Source: an uncultured Oscillospiraceae bacterium (GTDB lineage: Bacteria; Bacillota; Clostridia; Oscillospirales; Oscillospiraceae). From it: DNA of 31,568 nt. A program made the position numbers and the translations under genes. This document shows positions 6,245 through 13,817 of this stretch, piece by piece (position 1 is the stretch's first letter; each line of letters opens with the position of its first letter). Under the pieces are notes generated by a model. That model was not told where the DNA came from. It made no database searches and saw only the letters and a list, made by a program, of their open reading frames with translations. The stretch spans positions 1 to 31,568 of the forward strand of contig CAJUQS010000052.1 of NCBI GenBank assembly GCA_910588365.1, in the 5' to 3' direction.

Positions 6245-6275
6245 TAGCTAACCGCCTATGTAACAGTGCCCTTGT

Positions 6276-6300
6276 CCCGCCTGGCTGGCGGGCGTTTTTA
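6276..6300. terminator. 5' hairpin of toxin mRNA / + strand terminator
   Basis: CCCGCC (6276-6281) pairs with GGCGGG (6287-6292), followed on the + strand by CGTTTTTA. On the + strand it is a back-up terminator. On the - strand it forms the 5' end of the toxin mRNA and may stabilise it. Its T-tract overlaps the -10 box of the toxin promoter. Confidence 0.65.
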
Positions 6301-6328
6301 TTATACGGGATGCACTGCGTTTTGTCAA
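6300..6328 (-). promoter_or_regulatory. Perfect consensus promoter for the 28-aa peptide
   Basis: On the - strand TTGACA (6323-6328), a 17-nt spacer and TATAAT (6300-6305) are a full sigma-A consensus. The start of transcription is expected near 6293. A second perfect promoter 290 bases away faces it. Confidence 0.85.
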
Positions 6329-6378
6329 ATTCTGTTGGTTCTTCTCCTCCTCGCCCGAACGGCGCAGGGGCGGGGGTG

Positions 6379-7560
6379 CTATACGGCGGGGCCGGCGAGG
6401 AATGCGGCAGATGACGCACTTGGATAGAACTGTTTGCCAACGGAGTCATACAATCCCGCCACACCGGATGGGTTAATGCACGGAATATACTCTTTTGTAA
6501 GATTCCCACCGGTGTCATATCCTTTATAGGAATATAACTTTGCCGGGGTAGCCGCGAACGCCACAGCACTTGTGCTTGACGCGTACTCAGAAAGCAAATT
6601 GATTGCCATATCCAAATTTTTAGAAGTGGATGAAATCGTAATACTGGTTGCGGTTCCGTCTAAAATCATTCTGTTGTTTGCGGAATCAATCTCAAATGTC
6701 ATACGTCTCAGCGACTTATCTGTACTCAGTGTCTTTAGCTGTTTATTGTTGCTTCCGACTCCTCCGAGAATCCCGGCGCTTGATCGGAAAAGACCTGTGT
6801 GATAGGTCGCTTTTACCGAGGACGTGTACTTGCAGTAGCCAAAAAATACTTGTGTTGTTGTCCCGCTAAAAGATTTGGTCGGCTCAACCTCTATCACCAG
6901 ACGGCTGGAAACAATGCCGCTGGGCGTAGTGATATACTGCCCATTTGTCGACTCAACGTACTCCACCTCCGTATACCCCGCCGGAAGTCTGGAGGTTTTT
7001 TCTGCCTCGAACACGGCCGTGAGCGTCCTGTCGCCTGTGACGGTAAAGGTATAACTTGTGCTCTCGCTGACAGTCTGGCCGTTCTCCGTCCACTTGACGA
7101 AGCTGTACCCCTCGCCCGGCGCGGCCGTCACGGTCACGCTGGCGCCCTGCTGGTAGGTCCCGGCGCCGCTGGCCGTACCGGATCCCTCTGGGTCGATCCC
7201 CGCCGTCACGCGGTAAGTCGGGATGACAGCCGCAAATACCGCCGTCAGGCTGCGGTCCCCGGTAACAGTGAAGGTATAGCTGGCGCTGGTGCTGACGATG
7301 CCCCCGTTCTCCCGCCAGCCGGAGAAGGTGTATCCGCCGGACGCGGAGGCGGTGACAGTCACCTGGGCACCCGCCTCCACGCTCCCCCCGCCGCTGGCCG
7401 TACCGCCGCCCTGGGGGTCCACCGACAGCGTGACGGTGTACCGGACGGGCTCCGGCGGCGCAGACGCGCCGAAGACCAGCGCCTCGCCCAGGTATGCCTT
7501 TGTGATTTTCCGGCCGCCCAGATACATGGCGGCCACTCCCTGATTTCCCAGCTTCAGCAT
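6379..7560 (-). CDS. Tail fibre with InlB-type repeats and lectin-like tip
   Basis: The 393-residue product starts at ATG 7560 after AAGGAG. Residues about 1-35 (MLKLGNQGVAAMYLGGRKITKAYLG) are a fibre base found in gut phage proteins. Two divergent InlB B-repeat-like modules follow, each about 75 residues and ending in YTFTVTGDR-LTAVF (about residues 40-110 and 115-185). From LPAGYTEVEYVEST to the end is a LamG/concanavalin-like domain that closes with YIPCINPSGVAGLYDSVG, a form widespread in adhesins and tail proteins of gut Firmicutes. The protein is probably a receptor- or glycan-binding fibre. The long C-terminal half is coded by AT-richer DNA than the repeats. It follows the beta-helix spike after 4 bases and is the last gene before the small-peptide locus. 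Confidence 0.8.
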   Translation of the reverse strand: MLKLGNQGVAAMYLGGRKITKAYLGEALVFGASAPPEPVRYTVTLSVDPQGGGTASGGGSVEAGAQVTVTASASGGYTFSGWRENGGIVSTSASYTFTVTGDRSLTAVFAAVIPTYRVTAGIDPEGSGTASGAGTYQQGASVTVTAAPGEGYSFVKWTENGQTVSESTSYTFTVTGDRTLTAVFEAEKTSRLPAGYTEVEYVESTNGQYITTPSGIVSSRLVIEVEPTKSFSGTTTQVFFGYCKYTSSVKATYHTGLFRSSAGILGGVGSNNKQLKTLSTDKSLRRMTFEIDSANNRMILDGTATSITISSTSKNLDMAINLLSEYASSTSAVAFAATPAKLYSYKGYDTGGNLTKEYIPCINPSGVAGLYDSVGKQFYPSASSAAFLAGPAV

Positions 7561-7564
7561 GGCG

Positions 7565-8872
7565 CTACTCCTTGATGAGATACAGCGTGGACGCGCTCTT
7601 GGTCCCCAGCGCGTCATACTCCGCCTGGGTCAGCGCCTGGACGGCCTGGACCTGCGATGCCGGAATCGCCCCCACCATCGCCGCCGTGTAGTCGCCGGAC
7701 TGGGGCAGCACCGCGCCCTGGCGGCCGTTGAAGCGGGTCACGCCCGCCACCGTGCCGCCGCCGGAGCTGGTGTCGTTTGAGTTGAACCGGATGATGTTGT
7801 TTGTGCCCTGGTCCGTGACCGTACTGAGCTGGTTGCCCATGATGAACCAGCCCTCCGTATACGCTCCCAGTTTGATAGAATCTGTGCTGTCAAAAATGTT
7901 GCCGATAATCAGGTTTTTGCTGTTATCTTTTGAAATGATGCTTGTACTGGTAATTTCAATGTTGTTGAGAACATTGTCCGCAATGAGAATTTCAGATTGT
8001 GTATGTTCAATCTTCGCGCTTGAATATTCTGCTCTGTTTCTCACAATAGAAAGGTGTCCGACAGAATTACTGGTACCTTCCGGCGGGTCATTGATGGTCT
8101 TCACAAGATAGCCGACCCCAATTGTCACAAAACAGTCCTCAATGATGGCGAAGTTCGCCTGCACGTAGAGCCCTACACAAATACTCAGCCCATCGAAACG
8201 GCAATTGCTGATAAGATTTCCGCGTGACAACCCCTCCCCGATGCAGATTCCTATCCCGGCGCTGCCATCCCCTCTGGAAAACTGTATGTTTGTGATGCGG
8301 CCGCCCCCCCGGCACATAATCTGCGCCGCGTCAGGGAGTGTGACAGCGCTCTCCACCGATAAGTCTTCTATGCCGGAGTAAACATCCATAAAGATCATTG
8401 CGTTCACATTGAAATAGCCGTTATACCCAGCATTCGTTTTCCGCAGCAGCACGGTTTTATTTCCGCATCCTCGCAGGATACAGCCCTCCGGGATTGTGAT
8501 GTACCCGGAGATATGATAGACCCCGTCCAGAAGTACCAGAACGCCGCCGGTGTCTTTCATACTGGAAAGGGCAAACCTGATCCACACATCATCATTGGTC
8601 CCATCACAGAGGAAATCGCAGTCAGCCTCCGTCCACCCGGCGGTGGAGGTGCCCACCACGAACCGGCAGGTGCGCTTGCCGGAGACGGATTCAAACGCCT
8701 CGTTGACGGCGTTGACGCCCCGCTGGGCCTTGTTCACCATCTCCATGAGGTAGTTGTAGCCGTGCTGGTGGGAGAGATTTACCTCCTCCCCTGTGGGTGC
8801 CACAATCTGCCCGGCCTGCCAGTTCTCCGGCAGATCCGCCGGCAGCGGCGCCGCAATGGGTTTGTCCGCCAT
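7565..8872 (-). CDS. Beta-helix tail spike/fibre protein
   Basis: In this 435-residue protein, residues 1-60 are a conserved baseplate-attachment region (WQAGQIVAPTGEEVNLSHQHG). Residues about 70-360 form a right-handed parallel beta-helix of the pectate-lyase/tail-spike kind, shown by the repeated short hydrophobic-Asn pattern (GCILRGCGNKT, NLISNCRFDG, LIIGNIFDS, WFIMGNQLS). The end carries the common fibre module VTRFNGRQGAVLPQSGDYTAAMVGA and a C-terminal LTQAEYDALGTKSASTLYLI. Such spikes bind and sometimes cleave surface polysaccharide; catalytic residues cannot be named here. It follows the XkdU homologue by 1 base and has a GGAGGGAG site. The helix region is AT-richer than the ends, as expected for a swapped receptor-binding module. 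Confidence 0.85.
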   Translation of the reverse strand: MADKPIAAPLPADLPENWQAGQIVAPTGEEVNLSHQHGYNYLMEMVNKAQRGVNAVNEAFESVSGKRTCRFVVGTSTAGWTEADCDFLCDGTNDDVWIRFALSSMKDTGGVLVLLDGVYHISGYITIPEGCILRGCGNKTVLLRKTNAGYNGYFNVNAMIFMDVYSGIEDLSVESAVTLPDAAQIMCRGGGRITNIQFSRGDGSAGIGICIGEGLSRGNLISNCRFDGLSICVGLYVQANFAIIEDCFVTIGVGYLVKTINDPPEGTSNSVGHLSIVRNRAEYSSAKIEHTQSEILIADNVLNNIEITSTSIISKDNSKNLIIGNIFDSTDSIKLGAYTEGWFIMGNQLSTVTDQGTNNIIRFNSNDTSSGGGTVAGVTRFNGRQGAVLPQSGDYTAAMVGAIPASQVQAVQALTQAEYDALGTKSASTLYLIKE

Positions 8873-8873
8873 A

Positions 8874-9755
8874 TCAGACTCCCTCCTTTACCGTAAAGCT
8901 GTGGCGCAGGGAGGTGACCTCCTCCAGCAGGGGCAGGTGGACCGCACAGGAGGTGAGGACGTTCCCGTCCCTGTCCAGCAGCTCCACCTGCTCCACCGCC
9001 GTCACCTGGTCCCGCCGCACGGGATAGGACACGCTGCCCATGTTCCCTACAACGGAACGGGTCAGGGCTGTTATCAGAATGCTGCCGTTGAGCCGGGCGG
9101 CGTACACGTCCCCGGCCACAAAGCCCGCCGTCTGCTCCAGCAGGGCGGGGCGGATGCTGGCGGTTGTCTCCATCTTCAGTACCTCCTGTTCCAAATAGCT
9201 GACAAATGGTTTCTGCCCCAGGGCCCACGCGCCCAGGACGTAATTGTAGGTGAGCTTCCCGCTGGCCACCCGCTCCGCCAGCTTCAGTCCGGCGTCCATC
9301 CGCGGCCGGGCGATGTAGACGATGTGGCAGGGTTTGATGATGCTCAAAAGGGCGGAGACCTCGCCGAAATAGCGCTGGGACTCCACGGATGCCTCGATGT
9401 ACAGGGTGTAGTTGGGGTAATCCACCTCCACCAGATAGTTCCCCGGACCAAAGAGCAGATCCAGCTTCTCCCGCAGGAAGATGAGGGTGAAGGGCGGGCG
9501 CAGGGACAGGCGGTTCAATACCCGCAGGCGGCGGAAATCCAGGTCCTCCTCCGGCGTGGGCAGGATGCGCAATATGGCCTCCCACTGGGCGGTCGTGCCC
9601 TCGTCCATGGTCTGGACAAAGAGGTTTTTGTGGATCTGGTCCATGGCCTCCGCCAGACAGCGCAGCTCCTCCCCCTCGCTGCGGCACAGGTACTGGAAGT
9701 CCAGAATCCGCCGGAACCAGCGGGGATAGTATTTGCAGATATTGGTCTCAGGCAT
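8874..9755 (-). CDS. xkdU: XkdU/YmfQ-like baseplate protein (DUF2313-like)
   Basis: This 293-residue protein comes directly after baseplate protein J, where PBSX-type phages encode XkdU (YmfQ, DUF2313). The N-terminal part (YYPRWFRRILDFQYLCRSEGEEL) and the middle (RRLRVLNRLSLRPPFTLIFLREKLDLLFG, then YTLYIEASVESQ) fit this family, which helps join the baseplate to the fibres. The C-terminal 110 residues look like an added beta-rich domain and make the protein longer than XkdU itself (about 190-200 residues). The gene overlaps the upstream gene by 8 nt and uses GGAGGTAAAC as its ribosome site. Confidence 0.8.
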   Translation of the reverse strand: MPETNICKYYPRWFRRILDFQYLCRSEGEELRCLAEAMDQIHKNLFVQTMDEGTTAQWEAILRILPTPEEDLDFRRLRVLNRLSLRPPFTLIFLREKLDLLFGPGNYLVEVDYPNYTLYIEASVESQRYFGEVSALLSIIKPCHIVYIARPRMDAGLKLAERVASGKLTYNYVLGAWALGQKPFVSYLEQEVLKMETTASIRPALLEQTAGFVAGDVYAARLNGSILITALTRSVVGNMGSVSYPVRRDQVTAVEQVELLDRDGNVLTSCAVHLPLLEEVTSLRHSFTVKEGV

Positions 9756-10860
9756 TTACGTTTACCTCCCCTAACACGGGCACCTGCTGCAAGAGTCCAT
9801 CCTCCCGCAGCTCCAGGTCCCCGGCGCCGCCGTTGATGGTGAGTCCGGTGACGTTGATGACGCCGGGCACCGACAGCATGGCCGCCGTCACCCGGGCGGC
9901 GTAGACCCAGGCGGAATAGTGGGTGAGGCCGGAGGCGTCCGGCTTGTCCCAGTCCCGGCGGACGGAGAGCAGGTAGCCCTCCACCGCCTCCCGGACCGGC
10001 GCGGCCAGCTGTCCGGCGGTGTATCCCGGACCCAGGGAGAGGGCTGCGGCGATGTTTACCGTGACAGTCTCCGGGGCGGTCACTGTCACAGTCGCTCCGA
10101 TAGGCGCGGTGCCGTAGCCCAGCCCCTGGTCCGGGGGCGGGTCCACGGTATTCTGTACCGTCTCCACCAGCTGTGGGGAGGCGGGCATCCAGTCGGCCCC
10201 CATGACGGACAGCTTCACCGTGCCGCCGCCGTCCCAGGTGGGATATACCTGCAGGCCGCCCACGCCGTCAATGGCCAGCACCACCCGCTTGTAGTCCGCC
10301 ACATTGCCGCCGAAGGGCTGCTCCGTCAGGGCCTCGATGGCCCTCCGGCGCAGGCTCTCATCGTCCTCCTCATCATCCCCGGCCACCAGGATATCGGTGA
10401 TCTCCGCCGAGGTCAGCCCGGCGATGTAGGTGATGGGCAGGATGGGCCCGGTGTACCGGCTGCCGATGGCGCCCGGGGTCTCGCAGGTCATCTGGTACTG
10501 GCCGGGGCCTGTGCGCTCCGAGGCGGTGAAGTTGACGCTGTCCGCGCCATCGATGGTGGAGAAGCGGGCCCCCAGGGGCACGTCCACGTTGAACACCCCC
10601 AGCCGCACCGCCGCTGAGGCCGGGTAGCGCTTCACGTTGGCCAGCACCGCCAGCTTGTCCAGATCCTCCCCCACGGCGGTTTGCAGGTAGGCCCCCCGCT
10701 GGACCTGGTCCAGTTCCAGGTAGAACTCCTCCAGGGCGTAGGCCCCCGCGCCGATGGCGGTCTGGATCAGGGAGCCCTCCCGCTTGTCCAGGCTGTTGGG
10801 CACCCGGTCCAGCTGGGCTTGCAGCAGGTTCCGGTAGGTCTTGGTTGTGAAGTCGATCAT
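9748..10860 (-). CDS. xkdT: Baseplate J family protein (XkdT-like)
   Basis: The start is ATG 10860 (MIDFTTKTYRNLLQAQLDRVPNSLDKREGS), giving 370 residues. The N-terminal pattern of DKREGS, A-GAYALEEFYLELD and the core A-LTEQPFGGNVADYKRVVLAIDGVGGLQVYP are typical of baseplate J-like proteins (gpJ of P2, XkdT of PBSX). These form the wedges around the baseplate hub that switch when the tail contracts. The C-terminal part (TVNIAAALSLGPGYT, YAARVTAAMLSVPGVINVTGLTING) is the usual closing domain. The ATG overlaps the upstream stop as ATGA, and GGAGGTG lies just before it. The longer open frame upstream is not coding. Confidence 0.92.
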   Translation of the reverse strand: MIDFTTKTYRNLLQAQLDRVPNSLDKREGSLIQTAIGAGAYALEEFYLELDQVQRGAYLQTAVGEDLDKLAVLANVKRYPASAAVRLGVFNVDVPLGARFSTIDGADSVNFTASERTGPGQYQMTCETPGAIGSRYTGPILPITYIAGLTSAEITDILVAGDDEEDDESLRRRAIEALTEQPFGGNVADYKRVVLAIDGVGGLQVYPTWDGGGTVKLSVMGADWMPASPQLVETVQNTVDPPPDQGLGYGTAPIGATVTVTAPETVTVNIAAALSLGPGYTAGQLAAPVREAVEGYLLSVRRDWDKPDASGLTHYSAWVYAARVTAAMLSVPGVINVTGLTINGGAGDLELREDGLLQQVPVLGEVNVNA

Positions 10861-11261
10861 GCCAGAGGCACCTCCATTTCTGCGGGCACATCCCCGAACA
10901 CCGTCGGCACGGTAAAGGAAGCAGTGAGGCTCACGCCGGAGAAAGTCCACCGGAAATCCTTTATCCCCAGGATGCGGCTGTCCGGGAGGAACGCGTCCTC
11001 CAGCCGCCGCTGGAGCTCCGAGGCGGCGTACCCAGGCTCCGTGCCCAGCAGGCCGTCATAGTCCGTTCCGAAGTTGGGCGTGTAGATCTGCCAGCGGAAC
11101 CGCTCCACATGCAGGATGATCTCCACCGCCTGGCGCACGGCCTCCCAGCCGTCCCCCCGGCCCCGGATGCGGTGAGTCACCGGGTCGGCAATCCAGGTCA
11201 GCGAGGGCTGGTCCTGGAAGACCACGCCCTGGCTCAGGTCCATATCAGATGCTGGCAGCAC
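10857..11261 (-). CDS. xkdS: DUF2634/XkdS-like baseplate protein
   Basis: From a GTG at 11261, preceded by AAAGGGGGG, the product is 134 residues; ATG 11243 is the alternative but lacks a ribosome site. The sequence contains SLTWIADPVTHRIRGRGDGWEAVRQAVEIILHVERFR, then GTDYDGLLG and a strand-rich end. This is the pattern of the gp25/W-like lysozyme-fold baseplate proteins (DUF2634, XkdS), which form part of the inner baseplate and have no lysozyme activity. Position between the XkdR-like gene and baseplate J agrees with PBSX order. It overlaps the XkdR-like gene by 17 nt. Confidence 0.82.
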   Translation of the reverse strand: MLPASDMDLSQGVVFQDQPSLTWIADPVTHRIRGRGDGWEAVRQAVEIILHVERFRWQIYTPNFGTDYDGLLGTEPGYAASELQRRLEDAFLPDSRILGIKDFRWTFSGVSLTASFTVPTVFGDVPAEMEVPLA

Positions 11262-11784
11262 GCTGTGCCCCCCTTTCAAATATCCGGGAGAGGATGATGA
11301 ACTGCTGGCCCCGGCACACGCGCAGCAGCAGAACCTTGTCCCCGGTTTCCAGCTTCTTGTTGAGGATGATGTACCCGTCCTCCACCGGGAGGGGCTTCCC
11401 GTCCTCATAGCAGACAATCTCCCGCTCCAGGAGCCGCTTATCAGAATCGAAAGCGTCCTGGTTGAGGGCCGTCTCCGTCTGGAAGCTCCCCTCCAGGGCC
11501 GCCCCGGTGTCCCCCTCCGCCCCGCTGTGGGTGTGGCTCAGGTCCGGCAGGGCGTGGCCGTGGCGAAAGCCCTTGGTGGTGTGGAAATGCTCCAGGACGG
11601 GGATTTTCTTCTCAATCACCGCCGCTGTCAGCCACAGCGTCTCCTCCGGCAGGGCATCCATGTCCTCCCGGACCTTCACCTTCAGCGGCTTCTCGCTGAC
11701 CACGGTGCCCACCGTCAGATCCGCGGTACTGTAGGCGCGGATGGAATCCTCCATCATGCCGCGCAAAACGTCGGAAAGCTCCAT
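11245..11784 (-). CDS. xkdR: XkdR-like (DUF2577-type) baseplate protein
   Basis: The 179-residue protein begins MELSDVLRGMMEDSIRAYSTADLTVGTVVSEKPLKVKV, a strand pattern like the OB-fold start of DUF2577 and spike-related proteins, then WLTAAVIEKKIPVLEH. The middle has a His-rich loop (HGHALPDLSHTHSG). The end (LETGDKVLLLRVCRGQQFIILSRIF) is the usual closing pair of strands of the family. It probably joins hub and spike in the baseplate. A site with GGGGAGAC lies before ATG 11784. An 89-nt gap separates it from the hub gene, larger than any other gap in this part of the operon. Confidence 0.78.
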   Translation of the reverse strand: MELSDVLRGMMEDSIRAYSTADLTVGTVVSEKPLKVKVREDMDALPEETLWLTAAVIEKKIPVLEHFHTTKGFRHGHALPDLSHTHSGAEGDTGAALEGSFQTETALNQDAFDSDKRLLEREIVCYEDGKPLPVEDGYIILNKKLETGDKVLLLRVCRGQQFIILSRIFERGAQRAASI

Positions 11785-11873
11785 TGAACCTGTCTCCCCT
11801 CATCTCATCCGTCTTTGTTGCCGGGCAGAAATTTTGGCTTACCTCCGCAGCAAAGCGTGTATTGGCCGTCCGT

Positions 11874-12848
11874 CTAGGACCCCAATTCCTGGACGTCAAA
11901 GTCCATGGTGTGCAAGTCGTTCTGGAAGGTATGGCTGACCCGCTCCAGCAGCACCAGCCGGTGGAGCGCCATGTCTCCCAGTGTGGGCACGTCCATCATG
12001 AGCATCTGTCCCGCCCGCAGGCCTAGAAGGCCCAATGCCTGCACCTTTAAGGTTTTGAACCGGCGGTTGTGGTACTGGAGCATAGCCCGGGCCTGGCTCT
12101 CCACCTGGGCATCGTTAAGGGCGCTGTCCACGCTCTGGTAAAATTGCAGCAGCCCCCAGCGGCCGATACTGGCGCTGTCCATGACCTGGAACACCTCCGC
12201 CTTTCCCGTCTCCTCGTTGGGCCGGGCAAGCTTAATGGAGTTGTAGGTCTGTTGGTCGATATCGGTTTTGTACTGGTAGTCCGTCAGCAGGGATCCGGTG
12301 CCCACCACCCCCTCCGCCACCATGCTGCCCGCCTCCCGGAGGGAGAGGGCGCCGCCGTCGTCGAAGAAAGTGTAGAGCTTCCCGGTGGCCAGCAGGGTCT
12401 TCTGGAGTGCGGTGGAGATGATGTCCAGGCAGGACTTCTCCTCCATGACGAGGGTGGGGATGGGATAGCCGGTGTCTTCCAGTGTCCCCGCCTTCAGCTG
12501 GAAGTCCTGGGCGATCTCGGTGATAATCTCCCCGGCAGTGCGGCCTGTGAAGCAGTAGCTGGCGCTTGCCTTCAAGTAGCGCAGCTGGTCGTAGCAGGTG
12601 ACCTCGATGACGCCGTGGCGGTCCCGGCTCTTGGTGAACACCCAGCCCAGGAAGATGAGCTGGCCGTCCGCAGAGAACCGGACCGGATCCCCCTCCACGA
12701 AGGAGATCCCGCCGGAGGCGATGATGGTAAATTTCAGCGTACCCGGCGAGCCGGTGCGGTTGGTGGTATAGACCGCCTGGGTGATCTGCGGGGCCGCGTC
12801 CCAGGCTTTGCCCGTGCGCTTCTCGGCGATAATCAGTTCGTACGTCAT
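11874..12848 (-). CDS. xkdQ: XkdQ/YqbQ-like baseplate hub protein
   Basis: The 324-residue protein matches the late-control D/XkdQ hub family: an N-terminal TYELIIAEKRTGKAWDAAPQI, a beta-rich first domain (FVEGDPVRFSADGQLIFLGWVFTKSRDR), CYDQLRYLKAS, a TAGEIITEIAQDF helix, and a final domain with TYNSIKLARP and GLLGLRAGQML. Hub proteins form the trimeric centre of the baseplate through which the tube passes. The ATG overlaps the stop of the LysM-gene equivalent as ATGA. The stop is TAG; the same frame stays open for 22 more codons before a TGA at 11805-11807. Confidence 0.88.
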   Translation of the reverse strand: MTYELIIAEKRTGKAWDAAPQITQAVYTTNRTGSPGTLKFTIIASGGISFVEGDPVRFSADGQLIFLGWVFTKSRDRHGVIEVTCYDQLRYLKASASYCFTGRTAGEIITEIAQDFQLKAGTLEDTGYPIPTLVMEEKSCLDIISTALQKTLLATGKLYTFFDDGGALSLREAGSMVAEGVVGTGSLLTDYQYKTDIDQQTYNSIKLARPNEETGKAEVFQVMDSASIGRWGLLQFYQSVDSALNDAQVESQARAMLQYHNRRFKTLKVQALGLLGLRAGQMLMMDVPTLGDMALHRLVLLERVSHTFQNDLHTMDFDVQELGS

Positions 12849-13582
12849 GACGCGGTTTGTATCTGGCTGGCCTTCACCCAGCCCTTGGCACCGCCGTTTT
12901 CATCCGTGATGTGGTAGGGGTATGCCCGCTGCGGGTCATCGGTGACGATGCGGGAGATAACGCCCCGGAAGCCGGAGAGGGTACCGTGGGGCTCCGCCCC
13001 GGCGCTGGAGCGGAAGCAGGGGCCGTTGACGGTCACGCTCTGGCCCACCGTCAGCTGGCCTCTGGGGATAGAGCGTGTAGGCTCACTGGTGGCCTGGACG
13101 GGACCGCCGGGGTCCTCCTGCCGCAGCTTCACGGTCTTGGGGGAGTAGTCCCGGTACTCGCTCAGGGCGATTTTGTAGTAGAAGTCCCCGGTCTCCCCGC
13201 CCCGCTCCTCAGTCTCGAACCGGGTGATCAGGACCTCCATGTTGGTGTCGAAGATGGCGGAGCCGTCCTCCATGTACCGGTTTGCCACGAAGCGGCAGAC
13301 CGCCTTTTCGTCCAGGGCCGACTGGACGAAGTCGATGTAGAATTTTGGGGGCTGGAACCCGCCGGAGGTGAGCACCGCCCCCATGTCCGCCCGGCCCGGC
13401 AGCAGGCCGGACCAGGAGGCGGTCTGCAGCTTGGGCGTGCGGGGGATCATGATGGGCCCCACACCCAGGACGTTGTAGCTGCCGTTGTCGTTGTCCCGGG
13501 TGATGGAGTACGTCTCCGGGTTCACCGGCAGACGCACCGTGGTCCCCTCACGGGAGAGATAAAGGCCGTATTTGTTTTCCAT
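12845..13582 (-). CDS. XkdP-like tail/baseplate protein
   Basis: From ATG 13582, 7 nt after AAAAGGAGGC, the frame gives 245 residues. The N-terminal domain (YGLYLSREGTTVRLPVNPETYSI, then LGVGPIMIPRTPKLQTASWSGLLPG, and PKFYIDFVQSALDEK) matches the XkdP/CIS-tube-adaptor domain that links tube and hub. In many relatives a LysM repeat follows. Here the C-terminal 75 residues (GQLTVGQSVTVNGP, GVISRIVTDD, GWVKASQI) look like an SH3-type beta barrel instead of LysM, so the wall-binding module seems to be replaced. Upstream open sequence to 13747 is not coding; it belongs to the palindromic repeat region. Confidence 0.8.
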   Translation of the reverse strand: MENKYGLYLSREGTTVRLPVNPETYSITRDNDNGSYNVLGVGPIMIPRTPKLQTASWSGLLPGRADMGAVLTSGGFQPPKFYIDFVQSALDEKAVCRFVANRYMEDGSAIFDTNMEVLITRFETEERGGETGDFYYKIALSEYRDYSPKTVKLRQEDPGGPVQATSEPTRSIPRGQLTVGQSVTVNGPCFRSSAGAEPHGTLSGFRGVISRIVTDDPQRAYPYHITDENGGAKGWVKASQIQTAS

Positions 13583-13606
13583 ATCCCGCCTCCTTTTCAG
13601 GTAATC

Positions 13607-13633
13607 ATACTTTTTCTTGAAAGAAAAAGTATC
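13607..13633. repeat. Perfect 12-bp palindrome with 3-nt loop
   Basis: ATACTTTTTCTT (13607-13618) is perfectly repeated in inverse at 13622-13633. It sits between the long imperfect palindrome and the XkdP-like ribosome site, and has no flanking T-tract beyond the stem itself. It may be part of one composite repeat with 13656-13817. Confidence 0.7.
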
Positions 13634-13655
13634 AAAAAGAACTTTAATGGGGTCA

Positions 13656-13817
13656 GGGCTTGTTTGATAAATGGCGGAATGACCAACAGCGAGAGATTTT
13701 TTCGCCAGACAAGGCAAAAAATCGCAGGAATACTTTGTGTATTTCAAGATTTTTTAACGCAGTCTGGCGGAAAAAGATCCGCTGTTTGGACGTTTTGACT
13801 TTTTTCAAACAAGCCCT
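13656..13817. mobile_element. MITE-like long palindromic repeat
   Basis: AGGGCTTGTTTGA (13656-13668) and TCAAACAAGCCCT (13805-13817) are perfect 13-bp terminal inverted repeats. Inside, further arms pair: an ACAGCG...TTTTTTCGCCAGAC arm with GTCTGGCGG...CGCTGT, and AAAAAATC with GATTTTTT, so the 162 bp can fold as one long hairpin. It is AT-richer than the tail genes and has no ORF. It fills the space between the tape measure stop codon, whose last two bases it contains, and the XkdP-like gene. Target-site duplication is not obvious. Non-autonomous element (MITE) is my best reading; a dispersed structural repeat is the alternative. Confidence 0.55.

Larger units (their letters stand above)
6051..6271. 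repeat. Imperfect inverted repeat flanking the locus
   Basis: Arm 6051-6073 (GGGCGCTGTTACA then GACGGTTAGC) is inversely repeated at 6247-6271 (GCTAACCGCC then TGTAACAGTGCCC). Each arm lies just after one of the two facing promoters, so both RNAs would start with nearly the same leader sequence. Confidence 0.7.

Noticed and set aside
6051..6271. par/fst-type direct repeats for RNA-RNA pairing
   Set aside because: The repeats are inverted in the DNA, so the two converging RNAs would have like and not complementary leaders. Only the 3' ends are complementary.
11612..11899. 95-aa frame before the XkdR-like gene
   Set aside because: It overlaps the XkdR-like gene in another frame, lacks a ribosome site, and the true start is ATG 11784.
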